64,000 nt of DNA, taken from positions 45,453,001-45,517,000 of the forward strand of contig JAEOAD010000012.1 of NCBI GenBank assembly GCA_036365145.1, in the 5' to 3' direction. Below the pieces are notes generated by a model that made no database searches, was not told the origin of the DNA, and saw only the letters and a list, made by a program, of their open reading frames with translations. Position 1 is the first letter of the stretch; every line of letters starts with the position of its first letter. This DNA comes from Orientallactaga sibirica (lineage: Eukaryota > Chordata > Mammalia > Rodentia > Dipodidae). Below, one piece after another: positions 54,566 to 64,000 of this stretch. The translations under genes and the position numbers were made by a program.

Positions 54566-54783
54566 CATTTATTTTAAAAAAAAATATTTACTTTTTATTT
54601 ATTTGAGAGAGAGGGGGCAGAGAGAAAGAGAATGGACATGTCAGGGCCTCCAGTCATTGCAAACAAACTCCAGATACATGCACTGCCTTGTGCATCTGGC
54701 TTATATGGGTCCTGGGGAAATTGAACCGAGGTCCTTAGGCTTTGCAGGCAAACACCTTAATTGCTAAGCAATCTCTGCAGCCC
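54566..54783 (-). mobile_element. T-SINE, second of a tandem pair
   Basis: A complete antisense copy bounded by CCATATTT at 54558-54565 and 54784-54791. The middle word is shared with the previous copy. The two bodies differ at many sites, so they are separate insertions. Confidence 0.9.
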
Positions 54784-54856
54784 CCATATTTAATTTCTTG
54801 ATAGAGGTGTTTGCTTAGTAATTATTCATTATACTATGTATTTATGTCTTCTGGTT

Positions 54857-54857
54857 T

Positions 54858-54894
<37 letters not shown>

Positions 54895-55028
54895 GTTTTC
54901 CAAGGTAGGGTCCCATTCTAAACTGGAATTCATTATGTAGTCTCAGGGTGGCCTCGAACACATGGTGATCCTCCTACCTCTGCCTCCTGAGTGCTGGGAT
55001 TAAAGGCATGCGCCACCACACCCAGCAT
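54857..55028 (-). mobile_element. B1 SINE with long poly(A)
   Basis: About 35 T are followed by 'caaggtagggtcccattcta' to 'gcatgcgccaccacacccag'. 'gcccaggctgacc' is deleted. Confidence 0.9.
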
Positions 55029-56587
55029 TCTGTTTATATTTCTATTTTATAATTTTTTAAAGTTAAAAATACATAACAATAACTTCTCCTCGCTGAGAAA
55101 ATAACAGCTTGCCATGATAGAACTTAACTCTAGGCATTTATGTATGACTTTCCTCAGTTGATGCTCACAGTGCTCCCAGAGAGAGTTACCCTGGAAGAAA
55201 AAGTGGAGGGTGGATTTTTGAGGAGCCATGAGCAGCTGCTCTCAGCACTCTAGTATAAACGACATAGTGGTGAATATTTTAATACGAGGGCTTATTTGGA
55301 GTACATTTGGGTAGTCTAACAATTCCAGAGTTAAAGTTCAGGAAGAACCCACAAGATGCAAGGAAGTTCTCCCAAGGGGCAGGCACCCGTCACCAGAGTC
55401 TCAGACACAAAGAAAGGAGATAGAAATGGGTTTATGACATCATGAGGAAAAAAAAAATACAAAAATTTTAAGGAGATACTAAAAACTCAGTTCTTCCAAT
55501 TCAGGGCATAGCAGAGCCTTGGGTCCTCTATGGGAAGAAAATTCCTCCTGGTTTGGCATCTGAGTGACTCACCCAGAAAGCCATCCACTGCGTGCAGCGA
55601 AGAGGAAATGAATCATGGAAGTTTCTGACCTTGGCCCTTGTCATTCCACCCAGGGAAACCACCCACAGACAGACTCAACAGAGCTGGAGACAGGGCAGTC
55701 AAACACAGCACACAGAAATAATGCAAATTTATTGGCAGGGGAGAGAAGGAGAATCGGGTCATGAGAGGGCAGCTCAGGAGTGGAGATGACAGGATAAATA
55801 TTGATTTTTTTTTTTATGATACAGAAAACATAGTGGTTGAACTGGCATCAAGGACAGTTTGGTAATGCCTGGTATCCTGTTGTTTTATGCAATAATCTGA
55901 ACTCCTTACAGCCCTATCTTGGGGTTAGAGTGGAGGGGTGGCCCAGAGGACAATGACCTTTGAATTTCCATCTTAGATCTGGTATTCAGAGAATGTGCTT
56001 GGTTTGCTTAAAGGCAGCCAACCAAACTAACGCCACATTGAAAGTTGGACCGCATCTGATAGCATTACTCCCATATTCAGAAGCTGAAAATCCCAGTGCT
56101 TCTATTGTGAAAAGGCAGTGAGTTTACAGTAATGGGGCCAGAAGTGCTAATGTAATGGACAGAATAATCCACGGACGAATCCAACACTTCCGGTGGTGAT
56201 TTCAGTTTCAAACAATACCGAATGGATGCCTTCCAAATGCTAATATGAAACCTGAATATAGCTCATCCACAAAACACGTACAGAGCAGAAAGTAAATACC
56301 TAGAGTAAGTGTCTAGTGAGGACAAAAAGGGAAATTTTTAACTGCCTCCCCACTGCCTGGCTCCTTCCTGAGGGCACTTGAGGCCAGTGGGTGGAGGTGA
56401 AAGTTCTCTGCTCACTTATCAGTGAGGAGAGAATGCGTGAACACCTATTGAGTCAAGGGTTTAAAGGTATTTCTTTTCACCATTTGAAATGTAATTTCTC
56501 TACTCATATGAGTTTACAAATGGGAGCATGGTTTCCCAAATCCCTTATTATTAAAGAAGATGCATCCCTCATAAAACAGCACACAGA
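55029..56587. other. 1.56 kb repeat-poor block
   Basis: No transposon recognised. Several regions look ordinary and non-coding. No exon is supported. Confidence 0.45.
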
Positions 56588-56760
56588 GCCCAGCATGGTG
56601 GCCCATGCCTTTAATCCCAGCCCTCAGGAGGCAGAAATAGGAGAACTGAGTTGGAGGACAGCCTGAGACTACATAGTGAATCCCAGGTCAGCCTGGGCTA
56701 GAGCGAAACCCTATCTCGAAAAAAAGAAACAAACAAAAAAAAAAAAAAAAAAAAAAAAAC
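56588..56760 (+). mobile_element. B1 SINE
   Basis: 'cccagcatggtggcccatgc' to a mixed then pure A-run. Flanked by AAAACAGCACA(CA)GAG-type words on both sides. Confidence 0.9.
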
Positions 56761-56834
56761 AGCACAGAGACCTTGGCCTTCTGTGTGAACTTGCTTAGTA
56801 AACCCTATACTTTCTGGTGCAAAAGTGACAAGTG

Positions 56835-56987
56835 GGGGCTGGAGAGATGGCTTAGCAGTTAGGGCACATGCCTACAAAACCTAAGGACCCCGGTTGTATT
56901 CTCCAGGTCCCACGTAAGCCAGATGCACAAGGGGGTGCACGCATCTGGAGTTCGTTTGCAGTGGCTAGAGGCCCGGGCAAGCCCATT

Positions 56988-57051
<64 letters not shown>

Positions 57052-57055
57052 ATCA

Positions 57056-57106
<51 letters not shown>

Positions 57107-57120
57107 AATCTTTTAAAAAA
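56835..57120 (+). mobile_element. T-SINE with long (CT)n and (AAAT)n
   Basis: Flanked by AAAAGTGACAAGTG and AAAAGTGACTAGTG. About 60 nt of CT and 12 AAAT units make this the longest tail in the window. Confidence 0.93.
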
Positions 57121-57589
57121 AAAGTGACTAGTGGGAGCCCATATGCCACAAGCTCGATTCAAAGCTCTCTTCTGTGCTTGGTGACTCAGGCTGACAGAGT
57201 ACTTTAGACCCAGGGTCATAGCTTAAGAAGAAGGCTGAGAGCAACTTTGGAACCTTTCCCCTTGTCCACCCCAACTTCCCGCTCTGAACACTTTCATATT
57301 CCCTCTGCTTTCCTCCTCCACAAGCAGTCTTGCTTATTAAGTGAGAGGAAGGAAATTAATCATTTCCAAGTAGACAGCATTTGTTGGTGCACACCCTCTT
57401 CTTGCCCTCAGCTTTCTCTGATGGTAATAGAAATCATTCAGCCCAGAATGATCTCTCCCAGCACAGAATCACAGTGGACTCCTCTGCTCACTGTCCAAGT
57501 CTTCTCTTTCCATGCCCAAATAACTTTCTACTCATTTTCTATCAGTATTTTGCAATAATAACAATATTGGAGTACCTATCTCCTGAATT
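57121..57589. other. Unique DNA, nothing recognised
   Basis: No nameable repeat. A 103-codon open frame (57247-57558, +) lacks coding hallmarks. Confidence 0.35.
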
Positions 57590-57790
57590 TTTGTGCAGAC
57601 ATTAGCTCTTTTAATCTTCACAATAGCCCTATGAGATAAGTACTATTTTCATTCTTACTTAGGAGATTGGCAGCTGTGAGTTCGAGTGTATAAATTGCCC
57701 AAAGTCAGGACAATAAGCAAAAGTGCCAGAATTTAGGCCCAGAGCTGTTCGCCTTCAGATTCCAAGCTTTTGGGCCCAGACTAGGCCCCA
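57590..57790 (-). mobile_element. MIR
   Basis: Antisense MIR: 'ttttaatcttcacaatagcc', 'ctatgagataagtactattt', 'aattgcccaaagtcagg' and 'gccagaatttaggcccagag'. Confidence 0.8.
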
Positions 57791-58444
57791 GGAGGTTGGG
57801 AGCCGAAGCAGCAGTAATGAGTTTCTGTGTTTTTTACCGCCTTGACTTCAGCCATCCTTTTCTTGCATCTGAACATATAATCACAGTAGACAGTACCATA
57901 GAAAAATAGTAAAGTCTTATTTCCATGTGGACATGCTACCTGTGATAACCTGAGACATACTTTTTTTTTTTTTAATATTTCTCTCTTTTGTGTATAAAAT
58001 GAGAAAGGAAGAAAAATAGGAGCACATGTCCTAGCAGGTCCTAGCCCATTTTCCTATTCCCTGATAATGGGGCGTTTGACCTTTGTGAAAAGATGCTCTT
58101 TCAAGCTTGACCAATAAAAGTACCATCAGAAACACCTCATCAAGCACATTAAAGGGGCCAATTGAGTTCTGCTTCCCATTCACAGTTTGTCTTTTGACCC
58201 TCTGTTGTGAACAACCATAAAGACAAATTGTCTCATCTTCTCCCACCGTTTTCACCTCAACTAGCTAATGCATGATTTACTGAGCATCTCCTACGTGCAT
58301 TAGACTATGACAAGCCCTGTGTAGAGCTCACTGAAGGATTACACAGTCCGAGTTTAATGAGCACATACTCCCTTATAGCCTGGCATTTACCAGCCATTCA
58401 GTCTCAGTTCGTTTTTGATTCAGGACCTCACTATATTCACAACA
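57791..58444. other. Unique DNA with a possible MIR trace
   Basis: 'ttactgagcatctcctacgt' near 58275 may be a MIR relic. Otherwise nothing recognised. Confidence 0.35.
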
Positions 58445-58568
58445 ATTTTCTTTTTGATTTTTTGAGATAGTCTTAATGTGCAGCCCAGGCTGTCCTTGAA
58501 CTCATGGTGATCTGCCTGTCTTAGCCTCCTGAGTGCTGGGTTTAGAAGTGTGAATCACCAGGCTGGGC
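58445..58568 (-). mobile_element. Old B1 SINE
   Basis: 'ttgagatagtcttaatgtgc', 'cagcccaggctgtccttgaa' and 'ctgagtgctgggtttagaag'. It lacks the 'ctggaattcactatgtag' variant of the younger copies, so it belongs to an older B1 type. Confidence 0.7.
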
Positions 58569-58604
58569 AACAATGTTTTTTTTTTTTTTCATGAGCAGTT
58601 TAGG

Positions 58605-58728
58605 ATTGAGGATGTAGTTCAGAAGTAGAGCACTTGATTAGCATGCACAAGGCCCTGGGTTCCACTCCCAGTGCCAGGAAAATACCACCACCACCACCAA
58701 CAACAAGAACAACAACAACAACAACTAA
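58605..58728 (+). mobile_element. ID-like SINE with (CCA)n/(ACA)n tail
   Basis: 'gaggatgtagttcagaagta' and 'gcatgcacaaggccctgggt' are followed by CCA then CAA/ACA triplets (58684-58728). Confidence 0.75.
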
Positions 58729-58954
58729 ACAGCAGCTCAGAGAATCAGAGTTTCTTTTGGCTAATCAGGGCACTAACTCTAGGAATAGAGAAAGAATTTT
58801 GCAAAGACAATCCAACTATTAAATTTCAAATGGGTTTCAGAAATTTTCTAGGAAAAGTTAAGTCTCTCAGAGAAGAGAAATAAATTGTGTAGACACTTTA
58901 CTAAGTTAGCATTAAACCCATACTGTATCAGGGTACATTATCCTCCAGGACACA

Positions 58955-59360
58955 GGCTTTAGAGCTGGATCTGACTCATAGCTGGGTTTCCCTCAGTAGC
59001 TTTGACTTCAGCAAATTATTTAACCCTTCTAAGATGCTCCATCTATAAACTAGGCTGAATATTCCTTTTTGAAAAAAAAATTAATATTTTATTTGCAAGC
59101 AGAGAGAAACACAAAGAGAATGGGCATGCCAGGGCCTCTAGCCACTGCAAATGAACTCCAGATGCATGTGCCACTTTGTGCATCTGGCTTTATGTGGGTA
59201 CTGGGGAATTGGACCTGGGTCATCAGGCTTTTCAGGCAAGCACCTTCACTGCTGAGCCCTCTCTCAGGCCCTAGGTCAAATATTCTATGTAAAAGATGGG
59301 CACAGTTCCTGGCACAGAAGAAGAGCTCCATACATGCATCTTAATAATAATAACAACAAT
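58955..59360 (+). mobile_element. MIR split by a T-SINE
   Basis: The left half 'gctttagagctggatctgac' and 'aaattatttaacccttctaa' (58955-59066) and the right half 'gatgggcacagttcctggca', ending 'aataataataac' (59272-59360), form one MIR in order. Confidence 0.75.
59075..59275 (-). mobile_element. T-SINE inserted in a MIR
   Basis: A complete antisense copy, 'tatttgcaagcagagagaaa' to 'gagccctctctcaggcccta'. Confidence 0.9.
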
Positions 59361-61279
59361 AACAACAAAAACAACCTCACTGCTTTTCTAGCCTGCGACT
59401 TAAAAACCATATATACCAAAGACAGGATGGCATCGGGAAGACAAGGCCTTGCAGCACAATAAAGAATACTGACTGCATAGTAAATTTTGCTATTAGAGAA
59501 GTTTATTTAGGGCCCACTCAATGGGTCTTAGTAATTATCAAAGTACTTTTTGCAAAGAAATTCACTCACATCATACTCACCACACTCTGGTAAAGGAAAA
59601 CCCACTGAGATATCAGTGACTGGAGATGAGAACCGGACCTTAGCTGGGCATTCAGGTGGCACCTTGCCAAGATAACCAACAATAATTGACATCAAAGAAA
59701 AACGGCTTTCGAATTCAAACACAACTAAGTGGCAGAGAATGGGGCCAAAGGAACCAGAGACCATGGAAACTATAGTCTGAGCTCCAGTAAATCCAGTATT
59801 ATTACAAAACTTAAACCAGGTGACTTGAACTCTAGCTGTCCAACATGTAGATCCCTGGATCAAGTCATCTCTCTCCAAAAAAAGTGGGTGGGAAACTTCT
59901 GAGTAGCATTTTATAATATTAAAACAAAATGCTAATGACCATCGTTAATATCTTATCCCAACTGGCAGTCATAGACTTGGCACAGAGAGAATCACCAGAA
60001 CTTGTCCCAATTAAGTTACACTATTAGGAATGTATAATTGCTTTCTGAATGAAACTGAAAAGCCCACAAGGAACATAATGAAGGTTAAAACAGCTCCATT
60101 CTGAGCCTTATCAATTAGAGTCAGATAGGACAAAAATGCAAAACAAATTTCAGCATATAACAAGCCATCAGAAATAAAGTGGGGGAGGGACAAGGAGGGA
60201 GGTTAATAAAAGAAGCCAAGAGAAATCTGCCAAGTTCTCACAGAATCTACAGAGAATGGGAGGAGAGAACAGAGGGGCTGACAGGAAAAGACTCAAGAAG
60301 GAAACTGTGGGAAAATGGGAAAGTGCCTTGAGGAGGAGCCAAGTTTTAGTGGGCGGGAGAGATGAAATGATAACATCCTGCTGCCTAAACCCTGAGGGGG
60401 ACAACCAGGAGTCCCAGTTCAGTCCCTGAGGAAAGGAACCCACCCCTGGACCCAAGTAGCCTTGCAGAGCAAGCCTCAGGTAGGAACATCACAGCCATGA
60501 GCCAATGACAAGGTCGTGAAGAGTCATGGTGAGAAGCATTGTAACAATAAAGATTTATTTCACTCCATTTTGTCTTCTGAGGTAATATGGAGCAAGAGTG
60601 ACTCCTCAATGCGTTGTCTTACAGACAAAGTAATAAGTACGGTAGAACCTTGCCCCCACCCACCCACGGTAGAAGGCTCAGGGAGGGGAACTGAGAGGGG
60701 GTGACGTTCAGTGACTCAGCCAAGCCTTGGCAGCTGGAAGCACCAAGATGTGATGTCCGGCTCAGCTCTTCCAACATGGTATCTGAGAGCTCTGGTGGCC
60801 TGTCTGCCCTGACATCCAAGAGACTAGGGAGGACTGGCAATGGGCTCCCTGAGATGGTCAAAGTCCTCAGTCTCCCCAAGCAGGTGAAAGACACCGCTGA
60901 CTTCCAAACAGCCTCACCTCCTGCTCTGCATCCCCACTTTCATATCTTTTCCCTGTGGCAAAGGGATGCAATCCCAGGTTTTGCTACGTGAAGAAACATG
61001 ACTTTCCAACTCAGATGTTTCCATTTGGCTAGTCAATAGACATCCTCTGACTCACATAAAAGTGGACTCGTGTTCTGCCATGACATCCCCACCCCTTGAG
61101 AAACAAAGTACCTCACTCACCCGTTCATTTCATGGAGATCCATCCTTCTCTTTGCTAACAGCCCACACCAAGCCCACCAGCAAATGCTGCTGGTTTACAG
61201 TTAGAATATACCTTCACTTCTCCCCACCTCCATTTTCTCTCACCTGCATGCTTGCAGGAGCCTCATACCTGCTCCCTAC
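59361..61279. other. 1.9 kb repeat-poor block
   Basis: No transposon recognised. A 116-codon minus-strand open frame (59878-59528) and overlapping frames around 60168-60991 carry no domain I know. The 60600-60960 part is richer in G/C but is not a CpG island by eye. Confidence 0.4.
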
Positions 61280-61290
61280 TTCTGTTCTTT

Positions 61291-61509
61291 TTTTTTGAAT
61301 GTTTTTATTTCTATTTATTTATTTGGGAGAGAGAAAGTGACAGAGAGAGAGAAAATAGGTGCACCAAGGCCTCTGGCTGCTGCAAATGAACTCCAGACAC
61401 ATGCGCCACCTTGTGCATCTGGCTTATGTGGGTTCTGAGGAATCGAACCTGGGTCCTTTGACTTTGCAGGCAAGTGCCTTAACTGCTAAACCATCTCTCC
61501 AGCCCCTGG
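61291..61509 (-). mobile_element. T-SINE, young
   Basis: Perfect 11-bp duplications TTCTGTTCTTT at 61280-61290 and 61510-61520 around a complete antisense copy. Confidence 0.95.
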
Positions 61510-61520
61510 TTCTGTTCTTT

Positions 61521-61859
61521 ACACTCCTACATATGAGGCGGCAGGCTCAAACCCTCCAGTGATGTCCAGTCTCAGCTGAAAGAAAAACATGAAGTGCTTA
61601 CCATGGCCTGAAAGGCCATCCACATTTATTCTGGGCCCTGGTACCTCTCTTACTTCATCACTTTCTACTCTTCCACCTCCTCACTCCATGGGAGCCATTG
61701 GCCTCCTTTCATTCCCCTAAGTCTGCTGGTATATCTCTCATTACCAAATTTAGGAAATGAAAATATAAAGCACTCTATGATGTTCTTAGTGTACACATAT
61801 GTTCCAAGTATTACTCAAGGCTTCCATTAAAATTCTGCATTGTTTACACAAAATTCATA
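61521..61859. other. Unique DNA, nothing recognised
   Basis: No nameable repeat or exon. Confidence 0.35.
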
Positions 61860-62240
61860 TGTAACTGGGTATCCCATACTTTATCTGGCAAGCACCAGTC
61901 TGCTCCCACCTCAGGGCCTTTCACACTACCTGTTTCTGCTCTGGAACACCCTTCCTCTGACACCTCCTTAAATCCTTTGCTCAAATGTCACCTTCTTCAT
62001 GAGGCCGGCTCTAGTTACATGAAAGACTATAATCTGATGCTGTCTCTCTGCTCTCTTTAAAGACATGTTTCTCTAAAACATGAGTTACTTATGTGTTCTC
62101 AAGCTTGCCCCAGCAGGGGTGGGAATAAGCAACGTCAGGGTAGGACTGGGTTTTGGTCTCTCTGCTTTGTTCATTGATTTATCCCCAGCACCTAGAATAT
62201 TACCTGACACCAGCAGACCATCAATAAATGTTTATCGGGT
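61860..62240 (+). mobile_element. L2 3' end
   Basis: A good run of L2 landmarks: 'ctcagggcctttcacactac', 'ctcaaatgtcaccttcttca', 'gttcattgatttatccccag' and 'gaccatcaataaatgtttat'. An ancient mammal-wide LINE remnant. Confidence 0.85.
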
Positions 62241-62280
62241 AGATGGATGGATGCACGGGTAGATGGATGGAATGGACCTC
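62238..62280 (+). repeat. Imperfect (GATG)n repeat at the L2 end
   Basis: 'gggtagatggatgg' occurs twice, separated by 'atgcac', at the L2 3' terminus, where short tandem repeats are usual. Confidence 0.8.
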
Positions 62281-63188
62281 TCAAAGCTGTTGATAATTAA
62301 GTGTTCAACAGCAAATTGCCCCTGACTCAAGAATTATATTAATGTACTCCCCAACCATTTTGCAATTTTCCAACTCTTCCTAACAGAGTAACCCCAGAGA
62401 AATCCCCCTTCTGGTTATTCAGAGCAAGGACTGGCTCATTGGATAATGCTCTAAAACATGAAAACCCCAAACATCATAAAAGGCATATATCACGAACTAG
62501 CTTATTTTGCTTAATGCTTTATAGCTTACAAAACATTTTCACTGCATGAACCCCCATTGAAGGCCTTAAATATAACAGAACTAGATTCAAAAGGAACAAA
62601 TCACTTCACAATGGGGAAAAAATGGGTCGGCTAATAATAACCACATTTGCAGACAATGCTATCTGGCCCAAAACAATTAAGCACAATCCATATGATACTC
62701 ATCTTGCTTAAAATTTCCTAGAATCCTTATGAGACTATTGATGTCATGATAAATTGTGAACATCTGTGAGCAGTGGCTAGCGCCTTGGCTTGCTATGTGT
62801 ATGTGTGCATCTGTGGGGTATATGTGGTTTTAAGAGACAAACATCCTGCCTCACATATCCTGAATAAAGCCAACCCAATTAGTCACCGAGCTGTGTGGGT
62901 TTATGATCCTTGGTCTCTTCCACGTTGACTACAGTATGAGAAAAGCAGACGGTTCCACGGCAACTCTTTCAGCTTTCAGCAATACTGGGGAAGTAGTCAT
63001 TTAGAAACTTAACTCCCATACTGCAGGCAAGTCTTGAATGCTCCTGGGGAAAGCTGGAGAGCTTCGCCTCGACTCTCAGCCTCAACTCCGCACTGAAATC
63101 ACCTGAGAAGTGATTCCCTGCCTAGCGCAGCCTCTGACCCACCATGGAGTTTAATAAACAGCCTATATTGAAACTCTTATTCTTTTTT
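62281..63188. other. 0.9 kb repeat-free block, candidate conserved non-coding DNA
   Basis: No repeat recognised. AT-rich with several TAATTA/ATAATTAA-type words near 62293 and 62680. No open frame of interest. Confidence 0.35.
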
Positions 63189-63189
63189 A

Positions 63190-63433
63190 AGAACTTGAGT
63201 TTTTTTATTTTTTTTATTTATTTCTATTTTTTTATTGACAACTTCTTTCATTGTAGACAATATCCCATGGTACTTCCCTCCCTCCCCTGACACTACCTAC
63301 ACAAGACGATCATAATAGGAGGAAAAGATCATGACATCAAACTGAAAAGAGAGACTGATTGAGAGGGGGTGGGGATATGATGGAGAGTGAAATTTCAAAG
63401 GGGAAAGAGCGGGGAGGAAGGAAAGAATTTGGT
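63190..63433 (-). mobile_element. Very short L1 with 5' inversion
   Basis: A T-rich complement of poly(A), then about 60 nt antisense L1 3' end ('gacaacttctttcattgtag', 'ggtacttccctccctccc'), then about 145 nt of the adjacent upstream L1 segment in sense orientation ('ctgacactacctacacaaga', 'ggatatgatggagagtgaaa'). Approximate duplications AAGAACTTGAG (63189) and AAGAATTTGG (63423) bound it. This is the twin-priming layout. Confidence 0.8.
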
Positions 63434-63435
63434 TT

Positions 63436-63620
63436 TTTAAAAACTCTCTGAGAGAAAGAAGTAAGTATGGGTGCACCACAGCCTCCTGCCACTGCAAACA
63501 AATTCCAGATGCAGGTGCCACTTTGTGCATCTGGCTTTATGTGGGTACTGGGGAATCAAAACCAGTCCATAAGGCTTTGCAAGCAAGTGCCTTAACTGCT
63601 GATCCATCACTGCAATCTGA
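63436..63620 (-). mobile_element. T-SINE, tail-truncated
   Basis: 'gaagtaagtatgggtgcacc' to 'ttaactgctgatccatcact', antisense. The CT/AATAAA tail is nearly absent. Confidence 0.85.
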
Positions 63621-63785
63621 AAGTACTATTTTTTCAGACTCCCAAAAATGCACAGGGAAATAAAACCCTTTTCAGTTTCCAAATGTTAAGATCACCTCTC
63701 CAGAATATAGTGGAATAGATGTTTAAAAGAGAAAATAAAAACCTCTCAGAATTTATCTGAAATCAATGTGTACTGTTGGAGAGTA

Positions 63786-63822
63786 AATAATAATAATAAT
63801 AATAATCATCATCATCATCATC
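63786..63822 (+). repeat. (TAA)n then (TCA)n microsatellite
   Basis: Six TAA/AAT units followed by five TCA units, with unique sequence on both sides. Confidence 0.93.
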
Positions 63823-64000
63823 CAGGCTGTAATATAAACAAAAGAGGCTTCAGTTTTGTGGCTCTGGGAAACTCCCCAACTTAACACAGCCTTTCTAGGT
63901 GCTTCTCACATGCCATAACTGTGACCGCAGAAATGCTAACTGACAATGTGCGCCTTATTCGCACCATGCACACCAGTGGACTTCAAAAGAAAATCAACAT

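Noticed and set aside
59528..59878. 116-codon minus-strand frame as a possible exon
   Set aside because: No domain recognised, no convincing splice-site pair or frame support. Size is compatible with chance.
60600..60960. Possible CpG island or promoter
   Set aside because: G/C is moderately raised but CpG dinucleotides are few by eye, and no TATA or initiator context stands out.

Overview
This window is mammalian nuclear DNA, almost entirely non-coding, from a rodent. It carries a dense mixture of B1 (7SL-derived), B4-like, ID-like and MaLR/ORR1-like repeats over a background of decayed mammal-wide MIR, L2 and old L1. The most abundant repeat is a tRNA-headed SINE of about 200-240 bp with a (CT)n stretch followed by AATAAA-rich tails. 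That layout matches the B2 superfamily (T+ class). As I remember it, the closest member is the DIP family of jerboas and relatives (Dipodoidea). The species call is an inference; I cannot run a library search. In the entries below 'T-SINE' means this tRNA-headed family.

I found no host protein-coding exon that I can support. The only convincing protein-coding sequence is a full-length LINE-1 on the minus strand (18025-25596). It has a 5'UTR, ORF1, ORF2 (endonuclease, reverse transcriptase, Cys-rich C-terminus), a 3'UTR, a poly(A) tail and a 10-bp target-site duplication. Its ORFs are broken as written, but I can account for every break as a single missing base, five of the seven in runs of four or more A/T. 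That suggests either recent decay or assembly error in an element that could be intact.

Layout. 0-5.2 kb: SINE cluster and a 5'-truncated L1 3' part. 5.2-7.2 kb: mostly unique, with a B1 and an ID remnant. 7.2-7.8 kb: probable solo LTR. 8.9-14.5 kb: largely unique, with a three-copy 71-bp minisatellite and several SINEs. 14.5-18.0 kb: MaLR, B4, ID and B1 copies. 18.0-25.6 kb: full-length L1. 25.6-34.6 kb: nested MaLR LTRs with B1, B4 and T-SINE insertions, a tandemly duplicated truncated B1, and an old L1 remnant. 34.8-37.1 and 42.7-43.7 kb: repeat-poor blocks. 37.1-42.3 kb: MIR, B1, a 298-nt pure purine tract, and an inverted LTR junction. 44.4-52.7 kb: the densest SINE nest. 53-63 kb: moderately repeat-poor with MIR and L2 remnants. 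63.2-63.6 kb: a tiny L1 with a 5' inversion.

Nothing here looks like a new gene system. The points worth attention are the possibly intact L1, repeated reuse of the same target site by successive SINEs, microsatellites born from retroposon tails, and the repeat-free blocks that might hold regulatory DNA.
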